Position numbers and translations under genes: made by a program | Assembly (NCBI RefSeq): GCF_039523035.1 | Contig: NZ_BAAAEN010000013.1 | Span: 62,001-126,000, forward strand | DNA: 64,000 nt | Source: Pigmentiphaga daeguensis | GTDB taxonomy: Bacteria; Pseudomonadota; Gammaproteobacteria; Burkholderiales; Burkholderiaceae_B | Direction of reading: 5' to 3' | Shown here: piece after piece, positions 52,314 through 60,840 of the stretch | Layout: the number at the start of each line of letters is the position of its first letter | How positions within the stretch are numbered: the stretch's first letter is position 1 | The notes under the pieces: model-generated | What the model saw: only the letters and a program-made list of their open reading frames with translations | The model's database searches: none | Told to the model about the DNA's origin: nothing

Positions 52314-52681
52314 CATCGACCAACGACTCCATCCGCCTGAAGATCCAGCGCGCCGGCGCCGGCACCGAGGCCCGCGTCGTCGAATACGACGTACCTCCCC
52401 AGGCTGCCGCGTCGCTGCTGGACGCGCTGCGCTGGGTGCGCGCGCACCAGGACGATACGCTGGCTTTCCGCTATGCCTGCATCAACGCCAATGCCTGCAA
52501 GGAATGCATGATGCGCCTGGACGGCAAGGTCGTGTACGCCTGTCTGGCCAAGCTCGAGCCGGGCACCTCGCACACGGTCGAACCCCTGCCGAACAAGCCG
52601 CTGGTACGCGATCTCGTGACCGAGATCGCGCCGCCCAAGGAACGCCTGTTCGCCGGCGAGGGCGACGACGATGACGAATGA
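52310..52681 (+). CDS. Small 2Fe-2S protein, SdhB N-domain-like
   Basis: A 123-residue ferredoxin-like protein equal to the N-terminal half of SdhB/FrdB. Cluster ligands Cys57, Cys63, Cys66 and Cys78 are in RYACINANACKEC and VVYACL. The spacing C-x5-C-x2-C is one residue longer than the usual SdhB C-x4-C-x2-C. The C-terminal domain that holds the [4Fe-4S] and [3Fe-4S] clusters is absent; the protein ends instead in an acidic tail. It overlaps the flavoprotein gene by ATGA, so the two probably form a soluble heterodimer passing electrons from FAD to one 2Fe-2S cluster, to an unknown acceptor. Confidence 0.88.
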   Translation: MTSTNDSIRLKIQRAGAGTEARVVEYDVPPQAAASLLDALRWVRAHQDDTLAFRYACINANACKECMMRLDGKVVYACLAKLEPGTSHTVEPLPNKPLVRDLVTEIAPPKERLFAGEGDDDDE

Positions 52682-53219
52682 CGGCCGGCGCCCGGACGCG
52701 TCGGACGAGGCCGGCGAACGTCTGCGCATCCTGTCCTCGGCGCACCTGGCCACGGGTCCGCATGCCGAGCTGTCCGAGCTCGAGTTCGGGTTGATCATCG
52801 CCCACAATGCGTTCAGCCGCTGGATCGTGCGCTGCATGGCGGCGGCCGGCGCGGCCGACCTCGCGGTCACGGACGTGCTGGTGCTGCACCACGTCCACCA
52901 TCGGAAGCGGGGCAAGAAACTGGCCGACATCTGCTTCACCCTGAACTACGAAGACACGCACGTCATCAACTACTCGCTGAAGAAACTGGCTGGCATGGGC
53001 CTGGTGCGCGGCGAAAAAAGCGGCAAGGAAGTGCTCTACGCCACCACCGGGGAAGGCGCGGCGCTGATCGATCGCTTCCGCGCCGTCCGGGGCCGCTGCC
53101 TGCTTGCCAGCGTCGAAGGCGAACTGGCCGACGGCGCCTCCCTGTCCGACGTGGCCCGGCGCCTGCGCATGCTGTCGGGCCTTTATGACCAGGCCGCCCG
53201 CGCGGCCTCATCGCTATGA
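52671..53219 (+). CDS. MarR-like winged-helix regulator
   Basis: A 182-residue protein with a MarR-type winged helix. Helices LADICFTLNYEDTHVINYSLKKLAGMGLVRGEKSGKEVLYATTGEG (about 82-128) form the recognition helix and wing, and helical ends serve dimerisation. Its start lies 11 bases inside the 2Fe-2S gene and its stop overlaps the next start (ATGA). Sitting in the middle of the catabolic operon, it is probably its local regulator, with the substrate or product as ligand. Confidence 0.88.
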   Translation: MTNDGRRPDASDEAGERLRILSSAHLATGPHAELSELEFGLIIAHNAFSRWIVRCMAAAGAADLAVTDVLVLHHVHHRKRGKKLADICFTLNYEDTHVINYSLKKLAGMGLVRGEKSGKEVLYATTGEGAALIDRFRAVRGRCLLASVEGELADGASLSDVARRLRMLSGLYDQAARAASSL

Positions 53220-56200
53220 ATACAACCTCCTCTTCCCCCGCCGACGATGCCCGTTGGGAATTCTGGATAGACCGCGGCGGCACCTTCACCGACGTGATCG
53301 GACGCCGCCCCGACGGCTCGCTGGCGACGGCCAAGCTGCTTTCCGAGAACCCCGGACGCTACGACGATGCCGCCGTCGAAGGCATACGACGCCTGCTGGG
53401 GCTGGCTCCCGGCGAACCGGTACCCGCCGATCGCATCGAGGTCGTACGCATGGGCACCACGGTCGCCACCAACGCGCTGCTGGAACGCAAGGGCGAACGC
53501 GTGTTGCTGGCCGTCACCCGGGGCTTTCGCGACGCCTTGCGCATCGCCTACCAGAACCGGCCGCGCCTGTTCGACCGCGAGATCGTCCTGCCCGAACAGC
53601 TCGCCAGCCTCGTGGTCGAGATCGATGAGCGCCTGGCCGCCGACGGCGCCATCGTCGCCGAACTGGACGAGGCGCAGGCCCGGTCGGCCCTGGCCGAAGG
53701 CCGGGCGCAGGGCTACCAGTCCATCGCCATCGCGCTCATGCACGGTTACCGCAACCCGGCGCACGAACTGCGGCTGGCGGCGATCGCGCGTGAACTCGGC
53801 TATGCGCAGGTCTCCGCCTCGCACGCCGTCTCGCCGCTGATCCGCTTCGTCGCGCGCGGCGATACCACCGTGGTCGACGCCTATCTGTCGCCCGTGCTGC
53901 GCCGCTACGTGGACCGTGTATCGTCCGCCCTGCCCGGCGTGCGCCTGCAGTTCATGCAATCGAGCGGCGGCCTGACCGACGCCCGCGCCTTCCAGGGCAA
54001 GGACTCCGTGCTGTCCGGCCCCGCCGGCGGCATCGTCGGCATGGCCGGCGTGTCGGCCGCCGCCGGCTTCGACCGCATCATCGGCTTCGACATGGGCGGC
54101 ACCTCGACCGACGTATCCCACTATGCCGGCGAATACGAACGTACCTTCGACACGCTGGTGGCGGGCGTGCGGCTGCGCGCGCCCATGATGAGCATCCACA
54201 CGGTGGCCGCCGGCGGCGGATCCATCCTGCGCTTTGACGGCACGCGGCTGCGCGTGGGCCCCGAATCGGCCGGCGCCGATCCCGGGCCCGCCTGCTACCG
54301 GCGCGGCGGACCACTGACCATCACCGACGCCAACGTCATGCTGGGCCGCATCCAGCCTGCGCACTTTCCCGCCGTGTTCGGTCCCGGTGGCGACCAGCCG
54401 CTGGATGCCGACGTGGTCCGCGCGCGCTTCGCCGAACTGGCCGGCGAAGTCGAGCGCGGCACCGGCCGCGCCACCACGCCCGAGGCGCTGGCGCACGGCT
54501 TCCTGGAGATCGCGATCACCAACATGGCCAACGCGATCAAGCTGATTTCCGTGCAGCGCGGCTACGACATCACCCGCTACACCCTGACCACCTTCGGCGG
54601 CGCGGGCGGCCAGCATGCCTGCGCCGTCGCGGACGCGCTGGCCATGCCGCGCGTGCTGATCCATCCGCTGGCCGGCGTGCTGTCCGCCTACGGCATGGGC
54701 CTGGCCGTCGCCACCGCCGTGCGGGAACGCTCGGTGGAGCGCCGCTTCGACGACGACGGCCGCGCCGAGGCGCGCCGGGTGCTGGACGAACTGGGCGCCG
54801 CGGCCAAGGGCGAACTCCAGGCCCAGGGCTGCGAGGCGGCCGACATCCGGATCGCCGAGCGAGCCTATCTGCGCTACGAGGGTACCGACACCGCGCTGCC
54901 GGTGCCGCTGGGCGAGACCTCGGACATGCTGGCCGAATTCGAGCGCGCCTATCGCCAGCGCTTCGCCTTCCTGATGCCCGGCCGCGCGCTGGTGATCGAT
55001 TCCGTGATGGCCGAGGCCACCGCCGGGCAAGGCCCCCAGAGCGCGCGCGCCGCCTGGTTCGGCCGCCCCGCGCGCGAGGCCGGCACGCAACTGCAGGCCC
55101 GCGACAGCGTCGCCATCCATGCCGGCGCATGGCAGGACAGCCCCCTTTACGCCGCCGCCGACCTGCGGGCCGGCGACGTCATCGCCGGCCCCGCCATCAT
55201 CACCGATGCCAACGCCACCACCGTGGTCGATCCCGGCTGGCGGGCCACCGCGACCGCGAACGGCGACATCGTGCTCGAACGCGCCCAGCCCCGGCCCCAG
55301 CGCCGCGCCGTCGGCACCGAGGCGGATCCGGTGATGCTGGAGATCTTCAACAACCTGTTCATGTCCATCGCCGAGCAGATGGGCTGGCGCCTGCAGAACA
55401 CCGCGCACTCGGTCAACATCAAGGAACGCCTGGATTTCTCGTGCGCGATCTTCGACGCACAGGGCGACCTCGTCGCCAACGCCCCCCACATCCCGGTGCA
55501 CCTGGGGTCCATGGGCGCCAGCGTCCGGGCCGTCATCGACAGTACCCAGGGCACGCTGCGGCCCGGCGACGCCTACGTGCTCAACGACCCCTACGCCGGC
55601 GGCACCCATCTGCCCGACGTCACGGTCATCACCCCCATCTTCGACGAGGCCGGCACCCGCGTGCTGTTCTACGTGGGCTCGCGCGGCCATCACGCCGACA
55701 TCGGCGGCCTGACGCCCGGCTCCATGCCGCCCGACTCGCGCACCATCGACGACGAGGGCGTGCTCATCACCAGCTTCCTGCTGGTGCGCGACGGACATTT
55801 GCGCGAGGCCGAGATGCGGCAGTTGCTGGCCGGCGCGCGGCATCCCGCGCGCAACATCGACCAGAACATCGCCGACTTGCGCGCCCAGGTGGCCGCCAAC
55901 GAGAAAGGCCGCGAGGAACTCATGGCCATGGTGCGCTACTTCGGCCTGGACGTCGTGCAGGCATACATGGGCCACGTGCAGGACAACGCCGAGGAATCCG
56001 TGCGCCGGGCCATCAGCCGCCTGCGCGACGGGAGTTTCGCGGTATCGCTGGACAACGGCGCGCAGGTGCGCGTGGCGGTCACCGTGGACCACGCCACCCG
56101 CAGTGCCACGCTGGATTTCACCGGCACGTCCAGGCAGTTGCCCAACAATTTCAACGCGCCGCGCGCCGTTACCTCGGCCGCCGTGCTGTACGTGTTCCGC

Positions 56201-56881
56201 ACGCTGCTGGACGAGGACATCCCCATGAACGCGGGCGGCCTGAAGCCGCTCACCATCGTGGTCCCCGAAGGTTCGATGCTGAACCCGCGCTATCCGGCCG
56301 CCGTGGTGGCCGGCAACGTCGAAACCTCCACCTGCGTGACCAATGCGCTGTACGGCGCGCTGGGCATCATGGCCAGCAGCCAGCCGACCATGAACAACCT
56401 GACCTTCGGCAACGCCCGCCACCAGTACTACGAAACCATCTCCGGCGGCTCGGGCGCGGGCGGCCGCTTCGATGAAAACGGCAGCCTGGCCGGCGGCTTC
56501 GATGGCACGTCGGTCGTGCAGACTCACATGACCAATTCGCGCCTGACCGATCCGGAGGTACTGGAACTGCGTTTCCCGGTGCGGCTGGAACGCTACGAGA
56601 TCCGACACGGTTCGGGCGGCGACGGACGCTGGCGCGGCGGCGACGGCGGCGTGCGCACGCTGCGGTTCCTGGAACCCATGACGGTTTCGCTGCTGGCCAA
56701 CGGCTGGCACCATCCCGCCTTCGGGCTGCGCGGCGGACAACCCGGCGCGCCGGGCCTGGCCCGCGTGCTGCGCGCCGACGGACGGGTCGAACCGCTGGAC
56801 CACGCGGATCGCGCGGAGTTGCAGGCGGGCGACCGGGTCGAGATCGAGACGCCGGGCGGCGGCGGCTACGGGGAAGCCTGA
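53216..56881 (+). CDS. Fused hydantoinase HyuA-HyuB / 5-oxoprolinase-like enzyme
   Basis: A 1221-residue ATP-dependent amidohydrolase of the oxoprolinase family. The HyuA part (1-690) has the actin-like ATP fold: WIDRGGTFTDVIGR, MGTTVATNALLERKGERV and GFDMGGTSTDVSHYAGEYE. The HyuB part (from about 700) begins DPVMLEIFNNLFMSIAEQMGWRLQNTAHSVNIKERLDFSCAIFD, includes HIPVHLGSMGASV, and ends EIETPGGGGYGEA. The fused length matches eukaryotic-type OPLAH and some bacterial N-methylhydantoinases or acetone-carboxylase relatives. It hydrolyses a cyclic or activated amide at the cost of ATP. It ends the liv-flavoprotein-MarR operon. Confidence 0.94.
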   Translation: MNTTSSSPADDARWEFWIDRGGTFTDVIGRRPDGSLATAKLLSENPGRYDDAAVEGIRRLLGLAPGEPVPADRIEVVRMGTTVATNALLERKGERVLLAVTRGFRDALRIAYQNRPRLFDREIVLPEQLASLVVEIDERLAADGAIVAELDEAQARSALAEGRAQGYQSIAIALMHGYRNPAHELRLAAIARELGYAQVSASHAVSPLIRFVARGDTTVVDAYLSPVLRRYVDRVSSALPGVRLQFMQSSGGLTDARAFQGKDSVLSGPAGGIVGMAGVSAAAGFDRIIGFDMGGTSTDVSHYAGEYERTFDTLVAGVRLRAPMMSIHTVAAGGGSILRFDGTRLRVGPESAGADPGPACYRRGGPLTITDANVMLGRIQPAHFPAVFGPGGDQPLDADVVRARFAELAGEVERGTGRATTPEALAHGFLEIAITNMANAIKLISVQRGYDITRYTLTTFGGAGGQHACAVADALAMPRVLIHPLAGVLSAYGMGLAVATAVRERSVERRFDDDGRAEARRVLDELGAAAKGELQAQGCEAADIRIAERAYLRYEGTDTALPVPLGETSDMLAEFERAYRQRFAFLMPGRALVIDSVMAEATAGQGPQSARAAWFGRPAREAGTQLQARDSVAIHAGAWQDSPLYAAADLRAGDVIAGPAIITDANATTVVDPGWRATATANGDIVLERAQPRPQRRAVGTEADPVMLEIFNNLFMSIAEQMGWRLQNTAHSVNIKERLDFSCAIFDAQGDLVANAPHIPVHLGSMGASVRAVIDSTQGTLRPGDAYVLNDPYAGGTHLPDVTVITPIFDEAGTRVLFYVGSRGHHADIGGLTPGSMPPDSRTIDDEGVLITSFLLVRDGHLREAEMRQLLAGARHPARNIDQNIADLRAQVAANEKGREELMAMVRYFGLDVVQAYMGHVQDNAEESVRRAISRLRDGSFAVSLDNGAQVRVAVTVDHATRSATLDFTGTSRQLPNNFNAPRAVTSAAVLYVFRTLLDEDIPMNAGGLKPLTIVVPEGSMLNPRYPAAVVAGNVETSTCVTNALYGALGIMASSQPTMNNLTFGNARHQYYETISGGSGAGGRFDENGSLAGGFDGTSVVQTHMTNSRLTDPEVLELRFPVRLERYEIRHGSGGDGRWRGGDGGVRTLRFLEPMTVSLLANGWHHPAFGLRGGQPGAPGLARVLRADGRVEPLDHADRAELQAGDRVEIETPGGGGYGEA

Positions 56882-56900
56882 CCACGGCCCGTGGCCGGCC

Positions 56901-59288
56901 TCAGCCCCCCTGGCAGGTGGCGTACAGGCTGGCGATCTCGCGCGTCAGCAGGGCCTGCCAGCGCATCATGACGTAGTTGCAGACGGCCGACGAATGAATG
57001 CCCTCGCACGGCCAGTTCAACGGCAAGGTGCCGTTGTCGGCCCTGGCGATGCTGTTGCCGCCGCCGTCGCTCTGGTTGGCGGTGGTGGCCGAATCGCGCG
57101 CCGCCTGGTCGGACTGTTCGGCCTGCTGGCGCAGCACCTCGGCATTGCCGCCGCCGGCCTTCACCTTGGCCAGGGTCGAGGCGACATCCATCTGCAAGGC
57201 TTCCTTGCGGACCTCGGCCAGGAGGGGGTTGGTATAGGGCCGCAGCTGCGGGGCGAGGTGCGCCATCGTCCCCGTGCAGCGCCCACCACCGCCCTGGCCG
57301 CTGGAAGCCCGTGCCGCCGCGGCCCCGGAACCTGCCTGCGCCGCGCCGCCATCGCGCGCGCCCGCCGCCTGCGGCCTGGGCTGCGCCTTGGGCGCGGGGC
57401 CGTCGGGCAGCACCAGCTTCACCGTCTGCCCGGCCGGCGTGGTCACGCTGGCATTGCGCAGTTCCAGGTAATCCTCGTCGATCGCGCGCAGCTCGCCCGT
57501 CACGCTCATTTCCTTCGCGTCGGCGAATTGCCGGGCCTGCGCCGGCGGCAGCGGCACCATGACCGGCACGTTGCGCCAGGAGCCGATGAACATGCCCCGG
57601 TCGGCGTCGTAGTCCCGCAGCGCGACCTTCATCGCATGCGGCAGCGTGAGCGTGGCCAGCCGCTTCTGGTACTCGGCCGAGGTCTCGAACCTGTCCTTCT
57701 TCAACGCGGCCAGGAACGCCGCGGCCGGCTTGCCCGAGTCGTCGTGGGCGAACCGCCAGAGACGGGTGCGCCAGTTGTACGACTGGCCGGTCAGCAGGTC
57801 CTGCTGGATGATGAAGCCCGACTGGAACCGGCCCGCCGGCAAGGTGCGCAGCAACTGGCCCGTCTTCGTGTCGAACAACTGCGCGGGTATCCGGGACTCG
57901 GTCGCATACGACGTCACCAGCACCTGGTTCGGGTGGCCCGGCAGCTCCTGGAACACGCCGGAGAACGACCGGTCCTGCGGAGACTGGCGATGCAGCGTCT
58001 GCAACGTGATGCGGCGCTGCCATGTCGACGGATCCACGACATCGACCTTGCCGGTCTGCTCATCGTGCAGGTAGGCGTTTTCTCCCCAGCCCAGCAGCCG
58101 CTCGTTGCCGTTGCTGACGCGCACCATCGAACAATCGGGCAGGCTCACCCTGACGGGCGGCTGTGCCGTCAGGACATTGCCCCGCTTGTCGGCATACGGT
58201 ATCCCGGCGACATGGCCGGGCAGCTCGCACAGCATCCTGCCGTGGGCCACGTCCCAGATCCGCAACCGATGCGACGGGCTGCTCCAGTCGCCCATCTCGG
58301 AATAGGCATAGGGCGTGTTGCCTATCCAGCGGTAGTCCAGGCGCTTGTACTGGTCCGCCGGCCGCCGGTCGTCCCCACGGAACTCGCCGGCCTTGGCGCC
58401 ATTGACGTAATAGCTGACCACGCCGTCCTTCTGCGCGAAGAACTCCTGCCGGCCCTGGTCGTCGATGCGGGCGGCGCAGGCGTCGGCATCGTCCACCGAC
58501 ACGCCTCCCAACTCGGCTCCCCTGGCGTCGTAGTAGCTCACCCCCAGGCAGCGCCGCCCCTTGTCGAAATCGGTCATCCGCAAGTGCTCGACGACGTGGC
58601 GTCCGCCCACCTCCTTCGGCCACGGGAAATACCCGCCAGGCGGCAGCGTGCGCAGCGAATTGCCTTGCAGGTCGACCAGTTCGGAACCGTTCTTCAGCTC
58701 GCTGACCAGCAGCGCCTCGTTGCCGACGAAGCTCAGCGTGCGGGAAGACTGGCCTGACGGCACGCGCGTCGGCACCGCCCGGTCCTTGCCCGTGGCCGTA
58801 TCGCGCAGCATGATCCGCCCGTCCGTCGCCTCGAAGGCCAGCCAAGCGCCATCGGGAGAGATGCTGGTGGTGCTGCGCGCCGTGATGTCGAAATCGGGCC
58901 GGGCATTGCCCGTTTCCTGCATGCCGAGCAGGCGCTTGTGGATCACGATGCGGCCCTGGTATTCGGGCGGAGGCGCCAGCGCCTGCAAGGCCTGCTCCTG
59001 TTCCTGCCGGACCGCCTCCTGCTGCTGCCGCTGCCGCGCCGCGGCCTCGCGCTCCCGCTGCGCCTGCTGCTCCCGCTCGCGGCGGGCATTCTCGGCGGCG
59101 CGCTGCTCCTGCTCTTCCTGGCGGCGCTGGTCCTCGGCAATGACCCGGCCGGTCTGTTCGATCATCTGGCCGAGCTGGCGGAACAGTGCGCCGGAATCGG
59201 CGGCCGATGCCGGCCAGCAACAACCCGCGGCAGCCAGCACGGCCACGCCGCGCAATACGCGAAAACGGGGGAAAGACGGGATATCCAT
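56901..59288 (-). CDS. Uncharacterised exported protein with coiled coil and propeller-like region
   Basis: A 795-residue protein not assigned to a family. A signal peptide (to about residue 30, ASA-ADSG) is followed by a Gln/Arg/Glu-rich coiled coil (about 50-115). A long beta-rich part (about 125-540) then has repeated S/D-G-x-W or I-W-D-like units (SPDGAWLAFEATDGRIMLRD, LRIWDVAHGRMLCELPG) typical of WD40 or YncE-like propellers. The C-terminal third is helical and Gly/Ala/Ser rich, with four Cys near the end. The AAGC at residues 20-23 could be read as a weak lipobox, so a lipoprotein is possible. It is monocistronic and follows a strong leader hairpin. Confidence 0.85.
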   Translation of the reverse strand: MDIPSFPRFRVLRGVAVLAAAGCCWPASAADSGALFRQLGQMIEQTGRVIAEDQRRQEEQEQRAAENARREREQQAQREREAAARQRQQQEAVRQEQEQALQALAPPPEYQGRIVIHKRLLGMQETGNARPDFDITARSTTSISPDGAWLAFEATDGRIMLRDTATGKDRAVPTRVPSGQSSRTLSFVGNEALLVSELKNGSELVDLQGNSLRTLPPGGYFPWPKEVGGRHVVEHLRMTDFDKGRRCLGVSYYDARGAELGGVSVDDADACAARIDDQGRQEFFAQKDGVVSYYVNGAKAGEFRGDDRRPADQYKRLDYRWIGNTPYAYSEMGDWSSPSHRLRIWDVAHGRMLCELPGHVAGIPYADKRGNVLTAQPPVRVSLPDCSMVRVSNGNERLLGWGENAYLHDEQTGKVDVVDPSTWQRRITLQTLHRQSPQDRSFSGVFQELPGHPNQVLVTSYATESRIPAQLFDTKTGQLLRTLPAGRFQSGFIIQQDLLTGQSYNWRTRLWRFAHDDSGKPAAAFLAALKKDRFETSAEYQKRLATLTLPHAMKVALRDYDADRGMFIGSWRNVPVMVPLPPAQARQFADAKEMSVTGELRAIDEDYLELRNASVTTPAGQTVKLVLPDGPAPKAQPRPQAAGARDGGAAQAGSGAAAARASSGQGGGGRCTGTMAHLAPQLRPYTNPLLAEVRKEALQMDVASTLAKVKAGGGNAEVLRQQAEQSDQAARDSATTANQSDGGGNSIARADNGTLPLNWPCEGIHSSAVCNYVMMRWQALLTREIASLYATCQGG

Positions 59289-59321
59289 GATGTCGAATCG
59301 GCCAGGCGAACAAACCGGGAA

Positions 59322-59344
59322 ACCTGGGCGGAAACCGCCCAGGT
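59322..59344. other. Strong hairpin in the leader of the exported protein gene
   Basis: ACCTGGGCGG, an AAA loop and CCGCCCAGGT form a perfect 10-base stem, centred about 45 bases before the start codon at 59288. It may be a leader structure or an operator; there is no Shine-Dalgarno between it and the start. Confidence 0.5.
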
Positions 59345-59514
59345 CCCAGAATATCGTTACGGCAGAACCGTCACATCACTCAAATGAGGGGCAACCCCTG
59401 GAACGGGCGCAGGCAATCAAGGCAAACCCTATTGCTGCATTTGGTTTAATCAATTGGCAGGATGTGGAAGCACCCACTATCATCGCAGGGCATTCGCCCT
59501 AACTTCGATGTTGG

Positions 59515-59637
59515 ATGAAACCCATGCTTCTGGAAGTTCTGCTGGTCTGGCTGGCCTGTGCGCTGCTGGTGGTATATAGCGTCGAGCGCAAGAGAAGAAG
59601 ACGAGATTCGGCCAGGAATGACCACGCCGTGCGCTAG
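59515..59637 (+). CDS. Possible 40-residue single-helix membrane protein
   Basis: An open frame of 40 codons, ATG to TAG, encodes one hydrophobic helix (residues 4-21, MLLEVLLVWLACALLVVY) followed by a basic tail (ERKRRRRDSARNDH). This is the layout of many bacterial small membrane proteins (positive inside). The Shine-Dalgarno is weak, and the frame could be chance; no family is recognised. It lies in the 650-base gap between the exported protein gene and the SDR gene. Confidence 0.35.
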   Translation: MKPMLLEVLLVWLACALLVVYSVERKRRRRDSARNDHAVR

Positions 59638-59661
59638 CACGGCCACGACAGCCCGTTGCCC

Positions 59662-59832
59662 TTACAGGCACCCCACGGCAAAGCTGGACAGCAGCCGGGA
59701 CTCCGGCACACCGCCGGCATGGCAGGCTAGGCGCAGGATCGCGGCGTTCAGGAAACACACGGCCAGGAAAGCGACGAGGACACGCAGGAATCGCTTGAGT
59801 CCTGGCCTTTCTGTCTCGCTGTAATAGCTCAT
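59662..59832 (-). CDS. Possible 56-residue small membrane protein
   Basis: ATG 59832 starts MSYYSETERPGLKRFLRVLV, with a basic patch before one hydrophobic helix (about residues 15-34). A polar and Cys-containing end follows. A TTG at 59847 would add five residues. No Shine-Dalgarno is clear, but two dyads (59844-59861 and 59889-59904) lie just upstream. The protein resembles no family I know. Confidence 0.4.
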   Translation of the reverse strand: MSYYSETERPGLKRFLRVLVAFLAVCFLNAAILRLACHAGGVPESRLLSSFAVGCL

Positions 59833-59843
59833 ACAAGCGCTTG

Positions 59844-59861
59844 GCAATTGATTCTAATTGC
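59844..59861. promoter_or_regulatory. AT-rich dyad upstream of the small membrane protein
   Basis: GCAATT-GATTCT-AATTGC, perfect 6-base arms around six bases, ending 12 bases before ATG 59832. Candidate regulator site of unknown partner. Confidence 0.35.
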
Positions 59862-59888
59862 TAAACACGTTACAGCATCCTCCCTTTA

Positions 59889-59904
59889 TTCGCAATTATG
59901 CGAA
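59889..59904. promoter_or_regulatory. Second dyad upstream of the small membrane protein
   Basis: TTCGCA-ATTA-TGCGAA, perfect 6-base arms around four bases, 34 bases past the SDR stop. It could be an operator for the small gene or a 3' hairpin of the SDR message. Confidence 0.35.
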
Positions 59905-59938
59905 CGACGTAGGTGTGATATAGACCGCCGGCCACAAG

Positions 59939-60685
59939 CTAGACGGACATGCCTCCCGACACCTCCAACGCCACGCCATTGACGTAGCTCGCGTCATCGG
60001 AAGCCAGAAAGGCGTATACGCTGGCGATTTCCTCCGGCGCCCCCAGCCGCCTCATCCAGCAGGCGGTCCGGAAACCGTCCAGCACCTTCTCCGGCATGCT
60101 CTTGAGGATGTCGGTCTCGACGAAGCCCGGACAGACCGCGTTCACCCGTATCCCCTTGGGACCCAGTTCGCGGGCCCAGGTCTTGGTGAAGCCGATCACG
60201 CCGAACTTGCTGGCCGCGTAGTTGGTCTGCCCGAAATTCCCGTACAGGCCGACCACGCTCGACGCATTCAGGATGACGCCGCGCTGCTGCGCCAGCATGG
60301 TGTCGACGACCGCCTGGGTGCAATTGAACACGCCCTTCAGGTTCACGTCGATGACCTGGTCGAACTGCTGTTCGGTCATGCGCGCCAGCCGGGCATCCTG
60401 CGTGATGCCCGCATTATTGACCAGGATGTCTATGCGGTGGAACCTGGCCTTGATGGCGGCGACCACCGCGTCTATCCCTTCGCGGTCGGTCACGTCCAGC
60501 GCATGGGCCTCGGCCTGGTGGCCGGCTTCCCGCAGGGCCCGGGCCTGCTCGCGCGCGGCGTCGGCCGCCCGGTCGCACAGGATCACCGTGGCGCCCTCGC
60601 CGGCGAATTTCCATGCGGTGGCCCGCCCGATGCCGGCGGCGGCTCCCGTGATGATGGCTACTCGGTCTTTCAGCTTCACTGACAT
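59939..60685 (-). CDS. FabG/PhaB-type short-chain reductase
   Basis: A 248-residue classical SDR: TGAAAGIG for NADP(H), NNAGITQDARLARMTEQQFDQVIDVNLKGVFNCTQ, catalytic Ser in NASSVVG, YAASK, and the C-terminal VNGVALEVSGGMSV. This reads like 3-oxoacyl-ACP reductase (FabG) or acetoacetyl-CoA reductase (PhaB) homologues, which reduce 3-oxoacyl thioesters. It is not next to other fatty-acid or polyhydroxybutyrate genes, so the exact substrate is open. The ATG at 60685 directly abuts the GAGGGG Shine-Dalgarno; a GTG two codons later (60679) has more normal spacing. Confidence 0.9.
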   Translation of the reverse strand: MSVKLKDRVAIITGAAAGIGRATAWKFAGEGATVILCDRAADAAREQARALREAGHQAEAHALDVTDREGIDAVVAAIKARFHRIDILVNNAGITQDARLARMTEQQFDQVIDVNLKGVFNCTQAVVDTMLAQQRGVILNASSVVGLYGNFGQTNYAASKFGVIGFTKTWARELGPKGIRVNAVCPGFVETDILKSMPEKVLDGFRTACWMRRLGAPEEIASVYAFLASDDASYVNGVALEVSGGMSV

Positions 60686-60840
60686 CCCCTCTGTATGGAA
60701 TCCGGCCTCTTCCGGAACGCCGGGCCGGGCACCGGTTCGGCGCCAGTGTGTTTTTACCCTGTCCGGCGGAGTCCCGCATCCGCAGCAATGACGCGGTCAT
60801 ATCGACCCCCTAATCTGCGCCGCTTTCGGGGGAACAAACG

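Noticed and set aside
50598..52681. Respiratory succinate dehydrogenase or fumarate reductase
   Set aside because: No cytochrome b or anchor subunits, and the iron-sulfur protein lacks the C-terminal clusters.
53183..56803. A 1206-codon minus-strand frame opposite the hydantoinase gene
   Set aside because: Antisense shadow produced by codon bias; the plus strand carries the HyuA and HyuB motifs throughout.
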